Of a stretch of DNA of 64,000 nucleotides, positions 27,759 through 41,000 are shown piece by piece. Origin of the DNA: Pelodera strongyloides (lineage: Eukaryota > Nematoda > Chromadorea > Rhabditida > Rhabditidae). Both the position numbers and the translations under genes were made by a program. The notes below the pieces were generated by a model. That model had not been told where the DNA came from. It did no database searches and saw only the letters and a list, made by a program, of their open reading frames with translations. Positions within the stretch are counted from its first letter, which is position 1. Every line of letters starts with the position of its first letter. The stretch covers positions 62,001-126,000 of the forward strand of contig JAANDG010000073.1 of the NCBI GenBank assembly GCA_036852015.1, given 5' to 3'.

Positions 27759-30700
27759 ATGCAAGAAACGTTCCGGAAGCAGGAGCTTAGCCGCGAGCTA
27801 GAAAATGCGTTGAAATTGGCTCTAACTTCCCAGAAATCTTCAAAAGATGCCATTTCCAGGTATGTTTTCCTCATTTCTGTTGTAGAGGAGACTATTTTCG
27901 GTTAGTGTATCAGACTAGTGTTTTATCTTTTACATCATTGCGTATTATACCTTAGTTTTATGATGCTACGGTCTCATTTGTCGTCTTATCAGTTAGTATT
28001 TGTATTGTGAACATTTCAATTTCAGCGACGTGACCCAAACACTGTGCAACGTTGTGGAGGCAATCTTCATTCACGGTTTACGCGATCCATTTTTTCTGAA
28101 GGGCTCTCGTTATGCAAAATATCCCGAACCGGTGAGTAGAATACTCAGTTTCCCTCGTTTCTCTCACACTCCTGTTTTTGAGTTTGAGAAGTGCAGTTAG
28201 CATCATCTACACCCTTCAATTATGTTTGTATTTTTTTTAGAACTTCTGGCCGTTTGTCTCAAAATTCTCCCATCCTGGTCTTAAAACTCAGATTGGCGCT
28301 CTGAAGCAAATTCGCTCCGAGATCGGAAAGGGAAGAGTACGTTTATGTGTCACTAATTTTTGTAAAAGCAAGTGCTCCTTTAATTGTTGTCACTAATTTT
28401 TGTAAAAGCAAGTGCTCCTTTAAACATATTTATGTTCCTTTAATTGTTGTAAAGTCGCTTTCAGGCCTGGGTCCGGCTTGTTTTGAACGAACAAGCAATG
28501 GAACACTATTTAACCACTCTGAAGAACGAGTCTACTGATATCCAGTAAGTTTATAACTTATGAATTTACAATTTGCCTATTGTTCTGAACTCTGTTTGAA
28601 ACGAAAAAGTACTTGAATACGTCTATTCACCATAGTCACCATAGGCCAATATTACTGAGTTGTATTTTATTCAAGGAATACTTTGAATGAACTAATAGTT
28701 TTTCAGGCGCTTCTATAAAGAGGATGCGTATTTGCGAGACACTGAGCATGTTGAGAGAATGAAGGACTATTGTAAGGTATGTATTTGCTACAAACTATGC
28801 AAGGCTTTTGCTTTAATGCCGGATGCTGGACGCGAAACGCGAAAGAAAAATATGCCAAAAGCCCGTTCAAGTTGCAAATCCTTCAAGAATACTTGACTAC
28901 TATTACTATCCACTTTTAGGGATTTCTTACCCGATGTGTTGTGTCCGCTCCCACCAACAGTGCTTTCCTTAACACGTGGACTCCGACGCCCCTTATCTTG
29001 GCCGGTCTTGTTGATGGACGTCCACTCAGAGGTAATGCTTTTATTATAACATTAAACATATTTTTTTTAAAGTTTGGGGTGTATGAATTTTACTGCCGTT
29101 TCAAGTTTGGGGTGTAAGAAGATAAGTGTGCCGTTTTCCCTTTCAAATCTGTACTTTGCGCAGCGTTTTCCTGGAAAAAGGTTTACACTGAAAACGGGGC
29201 GCGGGTGTGCCAGAAAGGATCGAAATAGAACAAAGCCTCTTAATAACAACCTTTAAAGTAAGGGTCAGGCAAGCTTTTTGTACTTACGTTTACTCTTTTC
29301 AGTGAGCAGCCTGAACAACAGTAGTCGATGTCCAAGTTACTCGGATGTGGAAGAAGCACTGGGTGGCTCAGGACTGGGCATAGGCGCAGGTTTTGGCAAT
29401 GGAAACGCTCCACACAGTCCCATTTCCATTCAGCGTAGAAACGGTGACGGTATGTTCTTTTGTCTATCTCTTTTTACAATGCTTCTGAAATCTGAGTCGT
29501 TGGTAATATTTTCTTAGTGCGTGTGAACCTTGAAGTTTGCTAGTCTTTGTTAACGCTTTGTTGTAATTGCTTTCTAGACGTTCCATGAAGCTGAAGTCTA
29601 AGGCCTGAATGTTATAGCCTTGTAATATTCAGAATTTCTTTTTGCAGGCTGGGATGCTGAGGAGGCGGCCGGTTCATTGTATTCCCATCCGTCACTTATA
29701 GAGGGATGCCATGGTACGTTTTTCACGAATAACTGAATTTTACTACTGTTGAAGAGCACTTCCTACTTCGCGTTCGATTTTTATTATTATTTTGAAACAC
29801 ATTGAAATACGCATTGAGAAAATTCATTTCCTTTGTTCCGTAGTGTAGTGTTATTTGTTGTATCGAGTTGGTTGGAGCTTTTGCGACTGAGTAATGATTA
29901 TATCAATAATATGAACAAGAATGTTTAGTATATGCTAATTCTTCGATTGCTCCAGATGGTCACCCCCTGAGCTCGACTCCGATCTCCCCCGATTTGCTGT
30001 GTAGTGGAGTAGGAGGTGGTGGTGCCAGTTCATTTGTAGTTCAACGACGAGCAACTCGACCAAGGAAATTGAGCAAGTAGGTTATGTTGGTTCTGGGTTA
30101 TTATTAATACTATCTCTGGTGCGAAAGAATGAAAAAAAAATGTTTCCTATTTATTTACTAACTGTCGCCGTGAATAGCTTCAACTAAAACTGGCCATGAA
30201 ACATTATGCTTTTTTTTATAATTTCAGTTAGTTTTGCAAATAGAACTGGACATTTTAGCTTTTTATTGTTGAGCGGAAAGTTGGATATTCGTAGCTTAAT
30301 AGTTGAATATATTTTGACTTTCAGAAGCAGCAGCCATTCAAGCGGTGGTCTGGCGATGAGTGCTCCCTTAACAGATCTGATTGGATCCTTCCCCTCCTCT
30401 CTCCCCATCTACCTCTCCTCACCCCCGTGTGATGGTGGGGAGGGTTCGCTACCCGCACTCCCCTATCACACGGCTGATTCGGGAATTGATGATGTCAGGT
30501 AAGAGAAGTCTTTATTTTATTATTGTCACGGGCCGGAATCGAACTCGGGTCGATTGCGTTAAAGACGAACGCGCTGCCACTGGACCACGCGGCCCCTTTC
30601 ACTTATATTTTATTGAAAGTCTGTGTATCTGTGTAATTTTCTTCGAACTGGGAGACTGAAAGTAAAGTTACCAGGCTAGATACCGTCGCTTGTTGATACG

Positions 30701-33700
30701 GAGCTCGAGTTTCTCTGTGAGTTTTTTTTGTTTATTTGTCACTTTTTAGAGACTGCAGTGTTTCGGCGGTCAGCGCTTGCATTTCGGACGCGGGTGATCA
30801 GAATGCGTCAGTTTCTAGTGAAGCCGATCTGAAAGATGAAATGGAAGTGTCGGCGATTTCGGGCATTTCTGTTTCACAGGAAACTGACGAGGAAGTATTT
30901 CACGAGAACAAGTCACCGGATGAAGGTGTTGATGATACGGGGTAGGTTTTTTTTCTTATTTCTGTGTATCGAGATTGATTGGCGTTAGTACTGCAGTTGA
31001 TAATACTGTGTCACGATGTTTAGCGTAGTGTGTCTTGAAAGTGATCGCAGTTAGGCACCTGTGTATTATTGGGTTAAATCTAAATCTGTGAGTTGGGTAT
31101 TTTGCAGAGACCTGCAATTTTGATTGATCATTGATTGAGTATTTGTAGGCAAGAGGTTTCAATCGCAGAGGAAATGGAAGCGGCCAGTGTTGACATGGCC
31201 TCCTCACTCCAGTCTGTTCCTTCGTCGGGAAATAGCCTCGCTGGACGCTCGTGGGCTCTTTCAAATGTATGTTTTTCTGTTGCGTCCTCCCTTATGGTTA
31301 CTAATTGATTTGATTTGCGTCCTTTGATCTTCTGTTTTGGCTTTTCTACCTCAGGTGCTGATACGCATCCGCATGCTTAATGTAAAAAGAATGAGTTTTT
31401 CAACCTACACAAGAGATGAAACGCGACTGGTCCGTTTGCGCTGTCGCAATGAGCAATGAAGATAAATTTGTTTCGCTTGCTCTCATGTTATTAGTTTTCG
31501 TTTGTTTATTACAGTCGAGCATGACCGATGCCCCTCCTATTGTCGTTATACAATCAATGCCAGCTGTACCACCCAACATCTCCCAAACCCAACCATTGTC
31601 TCCTTGCCAGGAAGCTGTACAGCAACTGGACGCCCGTAATGAAAAGGTAACCCTTATTCGTCATTCTTATTCCCGATAATTTGACATTTTCTTTTCCCAG
31701 ATTTTTTTGTCTTTCGTCCAGTTTGAGTTTCTGTAGAAGTAGAAATGACAGAAGTGTAGAGGAAAAATAATAGAATACCGCGTTTTTTATTTCACTGTAC
31801 TATGATGGTGCCTTCCTGTACTTGGTTAAGCTTTTTCCTTATGTATACTTAACTTCTCAGTTACACGTATGAATGTGTATGATGTTTTTGGACTTTTTTT
31901 GCAGGACGCGGAGAAGGCTGAAGCGGAAACGGTCGCCTCACTTGTGAAGATTCCCCAAGAGAAAGGTCTTCCGCAGCAGAATTTCGAGTGTGCCGCATGC
32001 AGGAGGAATATTGGAGCCGGATTTGGGAGATGGAGGTAGATGTCCTTTTCTTTTCCTTTGTAGCGTTTTACAGGTAACAAGTAGTTTCAGGTATTAGACG
32101 ATAGCTGTGCTTCGTGTATACATTTATAGAGGAATGTTTCACGCATCTTATGTAGGAGACGGGAGACTGTCCTTCACTAGTTTTATTAGTATTATTACGA
32201 CGGTTACATCATAATCCTGCCTTGTACGTGGTTTTTCTTTGTGAATTAAAAAGCGAGGAAGAAAGGAACGCAGTGGTGGTTCTATCCTCTTTTCGAAGAA
32301 GACTATAAAAAAACTTTGAAAGTTTTTTTTAAGTGTCAGTAGAAAAATGTGCACTGTAGTTTGTGTTTGAATGTAACGGTTTTGAACATTTGCAGAGTGT
32401 GCGGCATGGACAGTGGTTACTACTGTGCCGACTGTTTTTCCAGTCAACTCCGTCCCGTACCTTCACGGATACTATTCAACTGGGATCATCGACCAAGAGC
32501 TGTTTCGGCCAAGGGAAAGGCTTTCTTTGACTCGGTGAGTAGTTTTATAAATTGAATTTGGAATTTGGAAATCTAGAATTTGATTGCTTGATTGGGTCTT
32601 CGCTCTCGGATGCGCCGCTCAAATAACCAGTATATAATTCTTGAATGGCCTCTGGAGAGTTGGTTTGAATATATGTGTTGGTGGGTGCGGGTGCGCTTAT
32701 GCGCGGACTGACGCAGACGCGTATGCTTAGCTTTTGCCCGGGCCCTGGGTTGTAGGCGAAGGATATACCCTACCCAGGGTATTGTCGATCCCAGTGTCAT
32801 ATTTGATAATGTTATTGTTTAGGTGTGTGATCGACCGCTGCTACGTATAGACCAGCATAATCCGAGGTTGTACGAACAAGTCCCTGCTTTGAGCGTTGTT
32901 AAGGTTGGTTTGTTCATTATTCTGTATTCTAGGCCGTGTGGGTATTTACCGTAGTGAACTTAACTGGAGTGCGTTGGGATATTGTAGATATATATGCATT
33001 AGGCCATCAAATTTAAGTGCGGGTATAAGTTTTTGTTCTATTTTAGAAGATTCGAGAGCGTCTACAGAATGCGTCCATGTACCTTCTATCATGTCGTGAT
33101 TCGGTGACCGAAGACTTGAAGAGAAGGTTATGGCCGGCTAACTACCTTCTGGACAATTTACATGTTTATTCTGTGCAGGTGAGTGTTATGAAATTCTTGG
33201 TTTGAATACGTGCAAGTGGGAGTCTGTGTACCTCAAATACTTCTTTCGCTTAAGTCCATAGTCAGTAAGAGATTAAGTGTTCGGGATGGGGATGCCATTT
33301 GGCTTGGTTTTATCTCAGCGCATTATTCACTCGTACTCACGCTTAGTCATAGCATGTTTGCTTCCTTTCTGACGAAGTTACTCGAAATTCAAACTCCTTA
33401 TAGATCCTTATTCTGTTTTGTTTTCAGGATCTGCTCAATGTGCAAAACGGCACATTGGAACGTCATCTCAACCACGTGCTCAGTTTTGCCGTCAACCACG
33501 TGATGAACTGCCCTTTGTGCCGGCAAAAGGGATTCGTCTGTGAACTGTGCGATAAGGGAGATGTGATCTACCCGTTTGAGCAGGACAGGATCAGGGTTGG
33601 TTTTGTTATTTATAATTTGATAAAGGTTTGCTGTTTTCTGTCTTATTCAATGCATCTCCTTTTGTCTATATACTTGGTTGCTACACATGTAAGTTTGAGG

Positions 33701-34034
33701 CTTGAGGTTATCCTAGATTATTTGGTTGGAATTTGTTTGATATGGATTTCAAATGTAGCTTTGAGATTATCCATTTTGTTTCCAGTGCGACGTGTGCTTT
33801 TCGCTCTTTCATTCGCCGTGTTACAACGCGCATGGTGCGTGTCCAAAGTGTCAACGACGTCACGCGATGTCAGACATGGTGAGTAATGAAATGAAGATGG
33901 GAACTTCTCCACTTCAACGTCAGAAGACGCCAGTCAGTGAGGTGGCGAGCAGCCCGGAGGAACGGACGGTATCGGACTCGTCGAGAAGAAAACGGAACAC
34001 AGAGGTGGGTCGGAGCTCAGAACTGAGGCATTAG
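27759..34034 (+). CDS. RUN and Rubicon-homology domain protein (PLEKHM1/Rubicon-like), about 804 aa
   Basis: Nineteen exons, all in phase: 27759-27859, 28026-28131, 28241-28336, 28465-28544, 28707-28776, 28920-29031, 29303-29449, 29648-29713, 29956-30076, 30325-30498, 30750-30941, 31149-31266, 31515-31646, 31905-32035, 32396-32534, 32823-32903, 33047-33178, 33428-33595, 33786-34034. Residues 1-205 form a RUN domain (NFWPFVSKFSHPGLKTQ, GKGRAWVRLVLNEQ, NTWTPTPLILAGLVDGRPL). Residues 205-500 are a Ser/Gly/Glu-rich linker. From about 515 the RH (DUF4206) zinc domain runs: FECAACRRNIG, GYYCADCFSS, RILFNWDH, MNCPLCRQKGFVCELCD, VIYPFEQDRIRCDVCFSLFH, GACPKCQRR, then a basic tail. PLEKHM1, DEF8 and Rubicon use RH to bind Rab7 and steer late-endosome or autophagosome traffic. 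No PH domains are seen between RUN and RH, so architecture is Rubicon-like although the RUN motifs look PLEKHM1-like. Confidence 0.93.
28349..28424. repeat. Direct duplication of a 36-40-bp unit
   Basis: The unit starting GTCACTAATTTTTGTAAAAG and ending GCAAGTGCTCCTTTAA occurs twice head to tail; a part of it (TTCCTTTAATTGTTGTAAAG) recurs just after. It lies in intron 3 (28337-28464) of the RUN/RH gene, between donor and acceptor. Confidence 0.95.
30528..30595 (-). repeat. tRNA-like element in a RUN/RH intron
   Basis: Read on the minus strand it starts GGGCCGCGTGGTCCAGTGG and ends CCGGCCCG. The acceptor-like ends pair over six of seven bases; an A-box-like TGGTCCAGTGG, a perfect 5-bp anticodon-type stem (GCGTT/AACGC) and a B-box-like GAGTTCGATTCC are present. 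The standard T-stem does not pair around TTCGATT, and loop position 33 is G rather than T. This looks like a degenerate tRNA or tRNA-derived element rather than a working tRNA. It is antisense to the host gene. Confidence 0.4.
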
Positions 34035-34051
34035 CATAGGGGGTATCAGCT

Positions 34052-34195
34052 TTAAAGCTATATAACGGCTGTTTTTGAAACGTATTTTGGATAACGGAAT
34101 TTCCATTCATCATATCCATCATATGCATTTCCGTGCATCAGTTATTTGCATACACCCATAATGTGTTTCAAAAACCGGATGTTATACCGCCTTAG
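34052..34195. repeat. Inverted-repeat element, family C copy in a 3' flank
   Basis: Ends TTTAAAGCTATATAACGGCTG and, inverted, AAGGCGGTATAACATCCGG; the inner words TTTTTGAAACGTATTTTGGA and TTTCAAAAACC are inverted as well. It begins 18 bp after the stop codon of the RUN/RH gene, so it is probably transcribed as part of the 3' UTR. Confidence 0.75.
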
Positions 34196-34941
34196 CGTTT
34201 TGTTCGGATGCCATACTTTTGACATTAAAGTGCTTAGATCCTAGATACCACACCTGCTTGTCCTTGTTATGTTATGTTGCCTATTAAGTCTATGAATTGA
34301 GTGCCTGCCCTATTGGTCTAGTTTTTTTGACAGCTTTATTTTATAACGTTCACCGATCTTCTTATGGGAAGTGCCATTTATTGATAAGCCTTGTCTCCTG
34401 TTGTGTTTCAGTTATTGTTTCTTGTTCTATGCTTATTTTTTCCTACTCCTTTACTAACCTTTTTGTTTTGTCTTACTAAAATGTGTAGTTTTTCTGTGTG
34501 TTGAAGTGCTGTTTTGTTTTTCTTATCGGCTGAAACTGATGTAAATTGCGACGCAGCTTTTGTACCCTGTTTAAACGAATGTAATAATGTATATCTAATG
34601 AAGCTCTTAGGATTGTTCTCTGTTATACGGTTGTATCAACGACATAAATGTTTAAATGTTATGGAAGCATGACAACATGAGAACCTGGAACGTTTCTAAG
34701 AGCTTTCTTATAAAGGATGTTATTATAGATTACTGGATTTTGGGTTTTGGTTTTTATGCTGTATTATGTGCTACCTTCTTTGTGATGTGATTATCGTTTT
34801 CATTTTTATAATACCTTTTTTTATTTAACTAATTTTTTTTGTTGTTGGCCTTCTCTAACCTGTGAATATTTTCTTTGTTTTGAGAAATAGACATGAATTG
34901 CAATGTTTTCTTGATTTCGTTATTATTTGTCATTGAATAGT

Positions 34942-35119
34942 GAAAGCGAAATACCGGTCGGTTTTTGAATCGCATCGCGGACAACTGAATTCATACGTAT
35001 TTATGCTAATTTGCTCGAATTATCTCTATTTTTTATTATAATTTATGGTCATTTGCATATGCTGCATAAGAATGCTGATGTACTCGATGCGTTTCAAAAC
35101 CGGCCAGTATTTCGCTTGA
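34942..35119. repeat. Inverted-repeat element, family A copy 4
   Basis: Left end AAAGCGAAATACCGGTCGG, right end inverted AAGCGAAATACTGGCCGG. The inner text (CGGACAACTGAATTCATACG, ATTTGCATATGC, TACTCGATGCG) matches copies at 2836 and 61362 closely, so these three belong to one subfamily. Confidence 0.85.
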
Positions 35120-38040
35120 AGGAATGGTAAATGTGGATGGTGGGAGTGTGTATTTTGTATCTTGAACATATTGATATCCAATCTATAGTTAGGACCACGC
35201 ACACAGATTTACTTTACCTTTGTATTGAAACATTGAATGTTTTTTTTGTGTGTAGACGCGCTAGATTCTGTACGTTAGGTGACAATTTGTAAGCTTTAGA
35301 GTTGCTTGAACGCTTTGCTGTTGAAGTGACATGATTCCGTGAATAGTCTAAGGGTTTATCCGTTTACCATTAAAGGACCTAATAACAAACTATAAACGTT
35401 TAGTTATTTGAGAGATGATGTGATAGTTGCTTCCCCTTCCCAGATTTGTTTCCCTGTTCCCAGACCAATTAACCTTCTTCCCATTACCGTTCGCAGTGTA
35501 TATTTTAATTTAGCCTTTTATTCTTACTGGAAAAAGTTGTCAATCTTGAATAGTATTTTTGTTGTCCTATGCTTATAATTAGTGAATTTTAGTGCTTTCC
35601 CATATGTCCCTGTGATAATTGTTGCTAATGGGTTCTTGGACATCTTGTTTTTGCTTCTTTTTATTATGCTCAACATGAATTGTATAGTAAAATTTAGAAA
35701 TCTTGTCAATAAATTGTACATTATATTATAGTGTCTTGCGTATTGGTAATATTTTTTTCTCTCGCACGATGTTTGTCAAATTAAAGTAGCATGATTCCTC
35801 TGTTGTCAAGGGTATCAAAGACAGTTGCCAATCGGTTTTAATAAAAATGGTCAGATCAGAGGAAGGTTCTGCAACCACTACCCGAGCTTCATGGCTTTAA
35901 AGTTTGAAGTCTTTCAATTGCACACATGCATATGCAGACACAGCGGTTGCTAGCCACAAGAGCGCAAATGACCAAAATAAAAGTGGTATCAACTGTACGC
36001 TATGAATAATTTGTATAGTGGAACATAATACCTCATCCTAGTTGGTTGCACTTGAAATCTATGACTAGAATTTCGTAATTAAATGTTTGTACGGCAAGTC
36101 ACGCCTTATAGTACAGCGAAACTCAGCGCACACCTTGGTGTTGCTCAACAATCTTGCGCTACAAGAACGTACTCTTTGCTCAAGAGTGAACCCCTATGTA
36201 GTGTCCAAATCTTAGCTCGTATACTTACAGTCAGTATAGGTAAGTAGTTTATTTATTTATTAAATAACACCGAGGTGTGCATCAAATAATATGATGAAGA
36301 GAAAACAATTTGTAGATATAACGTAGCCATTGGTACTGTAGTCGATTAGCAATCGAGTAAAAGTAGAAAAAAAGGTGTATCATACAAGAAATAGGTGTTT
36401 GATTGGTGGGATTTAGGGATATATATACGTCAAAAACTTCTTCTTCGATCGTAAATGTTCACCCGGTGAAGATCTCAAGTACTTCACCGTGATAAGCATT
36501 CACGATCAGAGAGAGAATATAGGGGTGGGTTACTATGGGTTTTGGATCTTAGAAGCTTATAGAAAGTGGAATAAACTAGGTTACTTACCGCCCAGCTGAA
36601 TGTGTCTCTAGTCATATGTCTAGCATACTATGACCAAGATGGCACACCCAGATGGGAGGTTTTCTGGGGTTACGGTAGCTAACCAGGGACAGCAAGTAGA
36701 CTGTGATATGATGAGGCCGAGACACACATCAGCAGTCCTTGCAGTCCCCGGGTAGGTTCTGGGTTTTGGGGAAAAGCACCCTCGATGCATGTTCACCCGG
36801 TGAAGAGCTGGGTGACTTCAACCGTTCAAACATACACCAAGGGTAGTTGGGTGAGGGGAAGGGAGGGGGAGAATTAGCAGTAGAATATCAGGAGTAGGCA
36901 GTAGTAGTACTCTAGGAGAGGACGAGCTGAGTCGAATGATTTTTCTAACTCGTCGCTCTGTTAAGTACTCCATAGTTTGCCAACAGCATGGGCGTGTCAA
37001 CCTCTACCTAGGGGCGTGTCAGAGCGACGTGGGTGACGTTGACCTCGGCTCATCAGTAAATTGCCCATAGCACCGAGCTGACACTCCCGAGATATCCCTG
37101 TGGCAGAATAGTTGAGCGATCAAAGTTACCATTGGCAAAGATCTAATGGGCATCCAGGGTTACATAGTAATAAATTCGCAAAATTAAAGTAATGCAATAT
37201 TAACGGTAACGGGAATAACAAAAAGCGAAATTGAATTTATATACATATTCACGTCTGAAAAGTTTCTCCATCTGGATGCCTCCGAAGATTGGCAAATTTC
37301 AATCTTCACTTATTCAGAAAACTAAATAAAACAATGATGTCATGCTCCAGTTCCATGGCTAACCCCTGAATGCTATCTGGCTCGACACGTTGGAGACTTC
37401 CGTCAGGAAACCAACTGTCAAGTCAAGAATCAATGAACCACTTGTATGAAACAAATTACTTATTTTCTAAAAAAAAAACTACCAGAATTCAATGAACATC
37501 GAAGTCGTTATAACACTGTATACGTATACCCTCCCTCGTTATAACGTCAGACCACACTTGTTTGAAAGTTTCGTACCATACAACATTACTATAGTATATC
37601 ACACGGCGAATCTCGAAAAAACTGATCAGCTTGGCAGAAAAGATCTTTATTAACTGGAATGTACAAGTACAAAGTATCACAGAATGACTAGATTAGCTTT
37701 CTAAAGCTGCAAGGCCCCGTAGAAAATATGTTGAAGAAACGTTCGAGAAGCATCTTTGAATCTGTACAAATCCAGCATTTCCAATACATCTGCATACAGA
37801 CACGGCCAAAAGAACAACCATTCGTGTTCCTTTCGAAGTCTGGAAATTTAATAAATAAATAAATCACAATTATTATTATATAATAATTATTATTAATTAA
37901 CATTAGGTACTATATAGCAACACAAATCTTCAGCAACTGCGAAGAAGGTATTCGTGTGAAACATACAGTTTCAAACAAAGAAAACGTAGACCAATTCACA
38001 GGTTGACACAACAAAACTTTCGAGATATAAAAATTAAACC

Positions 38041-41000
38041 CTACTTGAGCAACTTCCTCTCCGGGAGTGCATTCTTAATCTCCAGCAGGTCGATCTGTGT
38101 GAGCACTTGTATCCTCAAAGACCCGCCATCTGGACCAACGTTGAATTCGGTACCTGGAAAGAGAGTATTGCTTCAAAAAGTCATTTTGCGACTACCCTAT
38201 CTCTGCACCTATATCGTGAACAACGTGCTCGTACGGTGGAAACATCCGGCACGTTACGTTTTTATTATTATTTTTTGCCCACAGAAACAGAATCTATAAG
38301 CGGACATTTGCAGACGACCCAATTCCTCACTAAGCTCCGCCCCTAAACTCTCAAACGCGCACCTTTCGACGTTCTCGTACAATAGAAGCATCTATGCTTG
38401 TTGTGTGGCTTCACATGCTCTCTCCTCACTCGTCCATAACCGCCCTTCGCTCCCCGATCCTCCAAGTCATCTGCCAACATCAGCGACGACGACTCCCTCT
38501 TGTACGATGGGAAGATACCCTGAAATATTGCAAAACTACTTGTTCGGTCAACTTGGGTTTCATTTTCCCCCATAGTATTAGTTTGAGCACAAATGAGTTT
38601 TTGAGCACCGGTTGTTATTACTAGTTTATTGAGATTAATTGTAATTTGAGGTCCATAAACTTGAATTTGAAGATGTTTTGGTGTTACCATTTTCACAATA
38701 TCCGAGTGCGCGTTATCTTTCTAGGCTCGCGCTTTACAGTTACAATATATATTCATCTAACAGTAACTGTACGGAAAGTTTGCTCGAATGTAGCCTAAAT
38801 TATCACACCATAGCCGCAAGATACACTAAAGCTTTTGTAAACTATCCTCTCACTCTCACACACAGCTCCCCAGTCGCTCTCCCATACTCAGTCCAGCCCC
38901 CCTCAAAATCTTACCCTGCATATAATGTTGACATGTGCGGGCATCGAAATGAAAGTAAGCGGTTGTGGGAAGGAAGTGTCCATCCAAGCACTTGAAACCG
39001 GAGAGATTCCACATACTTCGTTACGATACGATGTCAGCTGTTCGATCTGAAGGAGAACGCAACTTGGTTCATTAGGTCTTCTTTTCCCGAGCATGACTAA
39101 CACGTAAGTTTGGGAATCAAAATACGACTTTTCGCCGCAATCAACATATCTACAACGTACAACCGATAACGCGAACATCCGCACTCCGTCAACAATGGTC
39201 ATAACTTGAAACAAAGACATGACCGAAACGACTAACACACCGAGTGTGTGGAACTCCGCTGCTCTGATCAACTACAATTTCATTTCTCAAGGGGGCCTAT
39301 GCTACACTAAACACTAGAAGATAAATAGCAAAGCGCAAACTCACATCCTCCTTGCTCATGAACATGTATCGGACGGGGTCACCGACGTTGCGGAAAACTT
39401 CCAAGTACTTTCGCATGCGCAGCGGGCACAAACGCCAGCGCTGTCGGGTACGTGACGAAAAATGCTCTTCGCGAGAACAACAGGCCGCCTGGAAAGGGAG
39501 AGTTTTATTTATATATGTTTTCTTACAAGTGAGTGATGATTTGGCTATTTGGCAGTTTAACACCCTACTTATTAAACGTGGAGAAATGGTGGAATTGTGG
39601 AACCAATAAACAACAAGAAAGAAGAAAATACATTTGGAAGAATAAATCTTACCGCGTTTTCTAAAGCAATTTCCAGTTGCGAACGGCCTCCAGATGTTTG
39701 TGTTTGAAGCGTTGATGACCTAAAACTTCAGATTCGAGGAAACGCAACTATAACTAGTCGTACTCATTATAGGATAATATACAGTACATCGTACATCAAT
39801 ACATACCGTACACCAATCGAAGTCGTTTTCAAAACCAATACAATGCCTAACCGTAAAAATTACATATGCACATTCGATACCGAACAACATCCTATGGTAC
39901 AGTATACCCAGTCTCATCCACCGTACCTGCTTCTGACTTCATCCTCTACAGTACTGAAAGCACGTCGTCGTCCGTCTTCATTCAGCGAACCCAATCCACT
40001 GGTCATCACCGATTCTACAGTGAATGTGCGCTCTCCGCGAGGCGATAACGGCTCTTCACTAAATAAACAGAAAAAGTACAAACATGTTGTAATCTGGCTA
40101 CCTGGCTCTCTCTCTCTTATCGACCGCAGGTAATATACCTGAATTCATAGTTTAGTAACTTCTCCAACTCCATGATACCACGCAGCTGATAATTATGTGA
40201 CGATAATTGCACATTTATAGTTACTAACTTAATCCTGAACGCTATGACAAAGACCCCTTTTGGCATCATGAAATAACCCAAAAAAATTACATAGTCAACG
40301 AATTCGTATATTCTGGATAGACAGCCGGGGCGCTTCCCTGTCGCGTGTCGCTCAGGGACGGCGGTGGGCTGGCCGGCGTCGCGTTCGCATGTAGCGAGAC
40401 GGAACGGGAGCGCACAAGCGGCGAGCACGCACGGGAACATTCGCTAACCGAACCACTCACGGAACGACGACCGCTCTGCAACTTTTGGATTTGGAATACT
40501 ACGTAAAGGAAGACTGACACATCTAAAAGCTAAACAGCGTGTACTGGAACCAGGCCCACAAAAACCAGGAGCAAAACATACCTATAACGACCCGCCTGTT
40601 ACATACATACTTTCTACATAGAACACACAGTGTCCTAAAAGTAGTCAAGTTTTACAACAAAAACAATAACAGTACGCATCGACTAAACCAAATGTTTCAA
40701 CGCCTTCAAATAAGAAGTTCAAACAAATGTATAAGCACTGGACCTTTCGACGTCAAGAATACCTCCTAATCAGTGGTCAAAAATATACCATAACATAGGA
40801 AAACCCCTTAACCCGCGTGGTAATTACTTGCAAGTGCAAGGAAAGGTCAACATAAAATCAAGGTAAATAGGAAACGCCCCTAACCTGCGTGATAATAGGT
40901 ACCACATTCGAGTGAGCCGTGTTGGTTCGCTCCTTGTTCGCCAGTCGCATTTCTTCTACCACACTCAGATGACGTGTGCTCTCCCATCCAAGACCGGCCA

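Larger units (their letters stand above)
34035..38040. other. 4-kb convergent interval between the RUN/RH gene and Rictor
   Basis: No exon was supported on either strand. The left part is AT-rich and T-rich and is probably 3' UTR or termination region of the RUN/RH gene (AATAAA near 35708). It contains a family-C element (34052-34195) and a family-A element (34942-35119). A small inverted repeat lies at 36447-36509, with part of it (GTTCACCCGGTGAAGA) again at 36789. The frames at 36818-37000 and 37489-37903 have no splice or family support. Confidence 0.5.
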
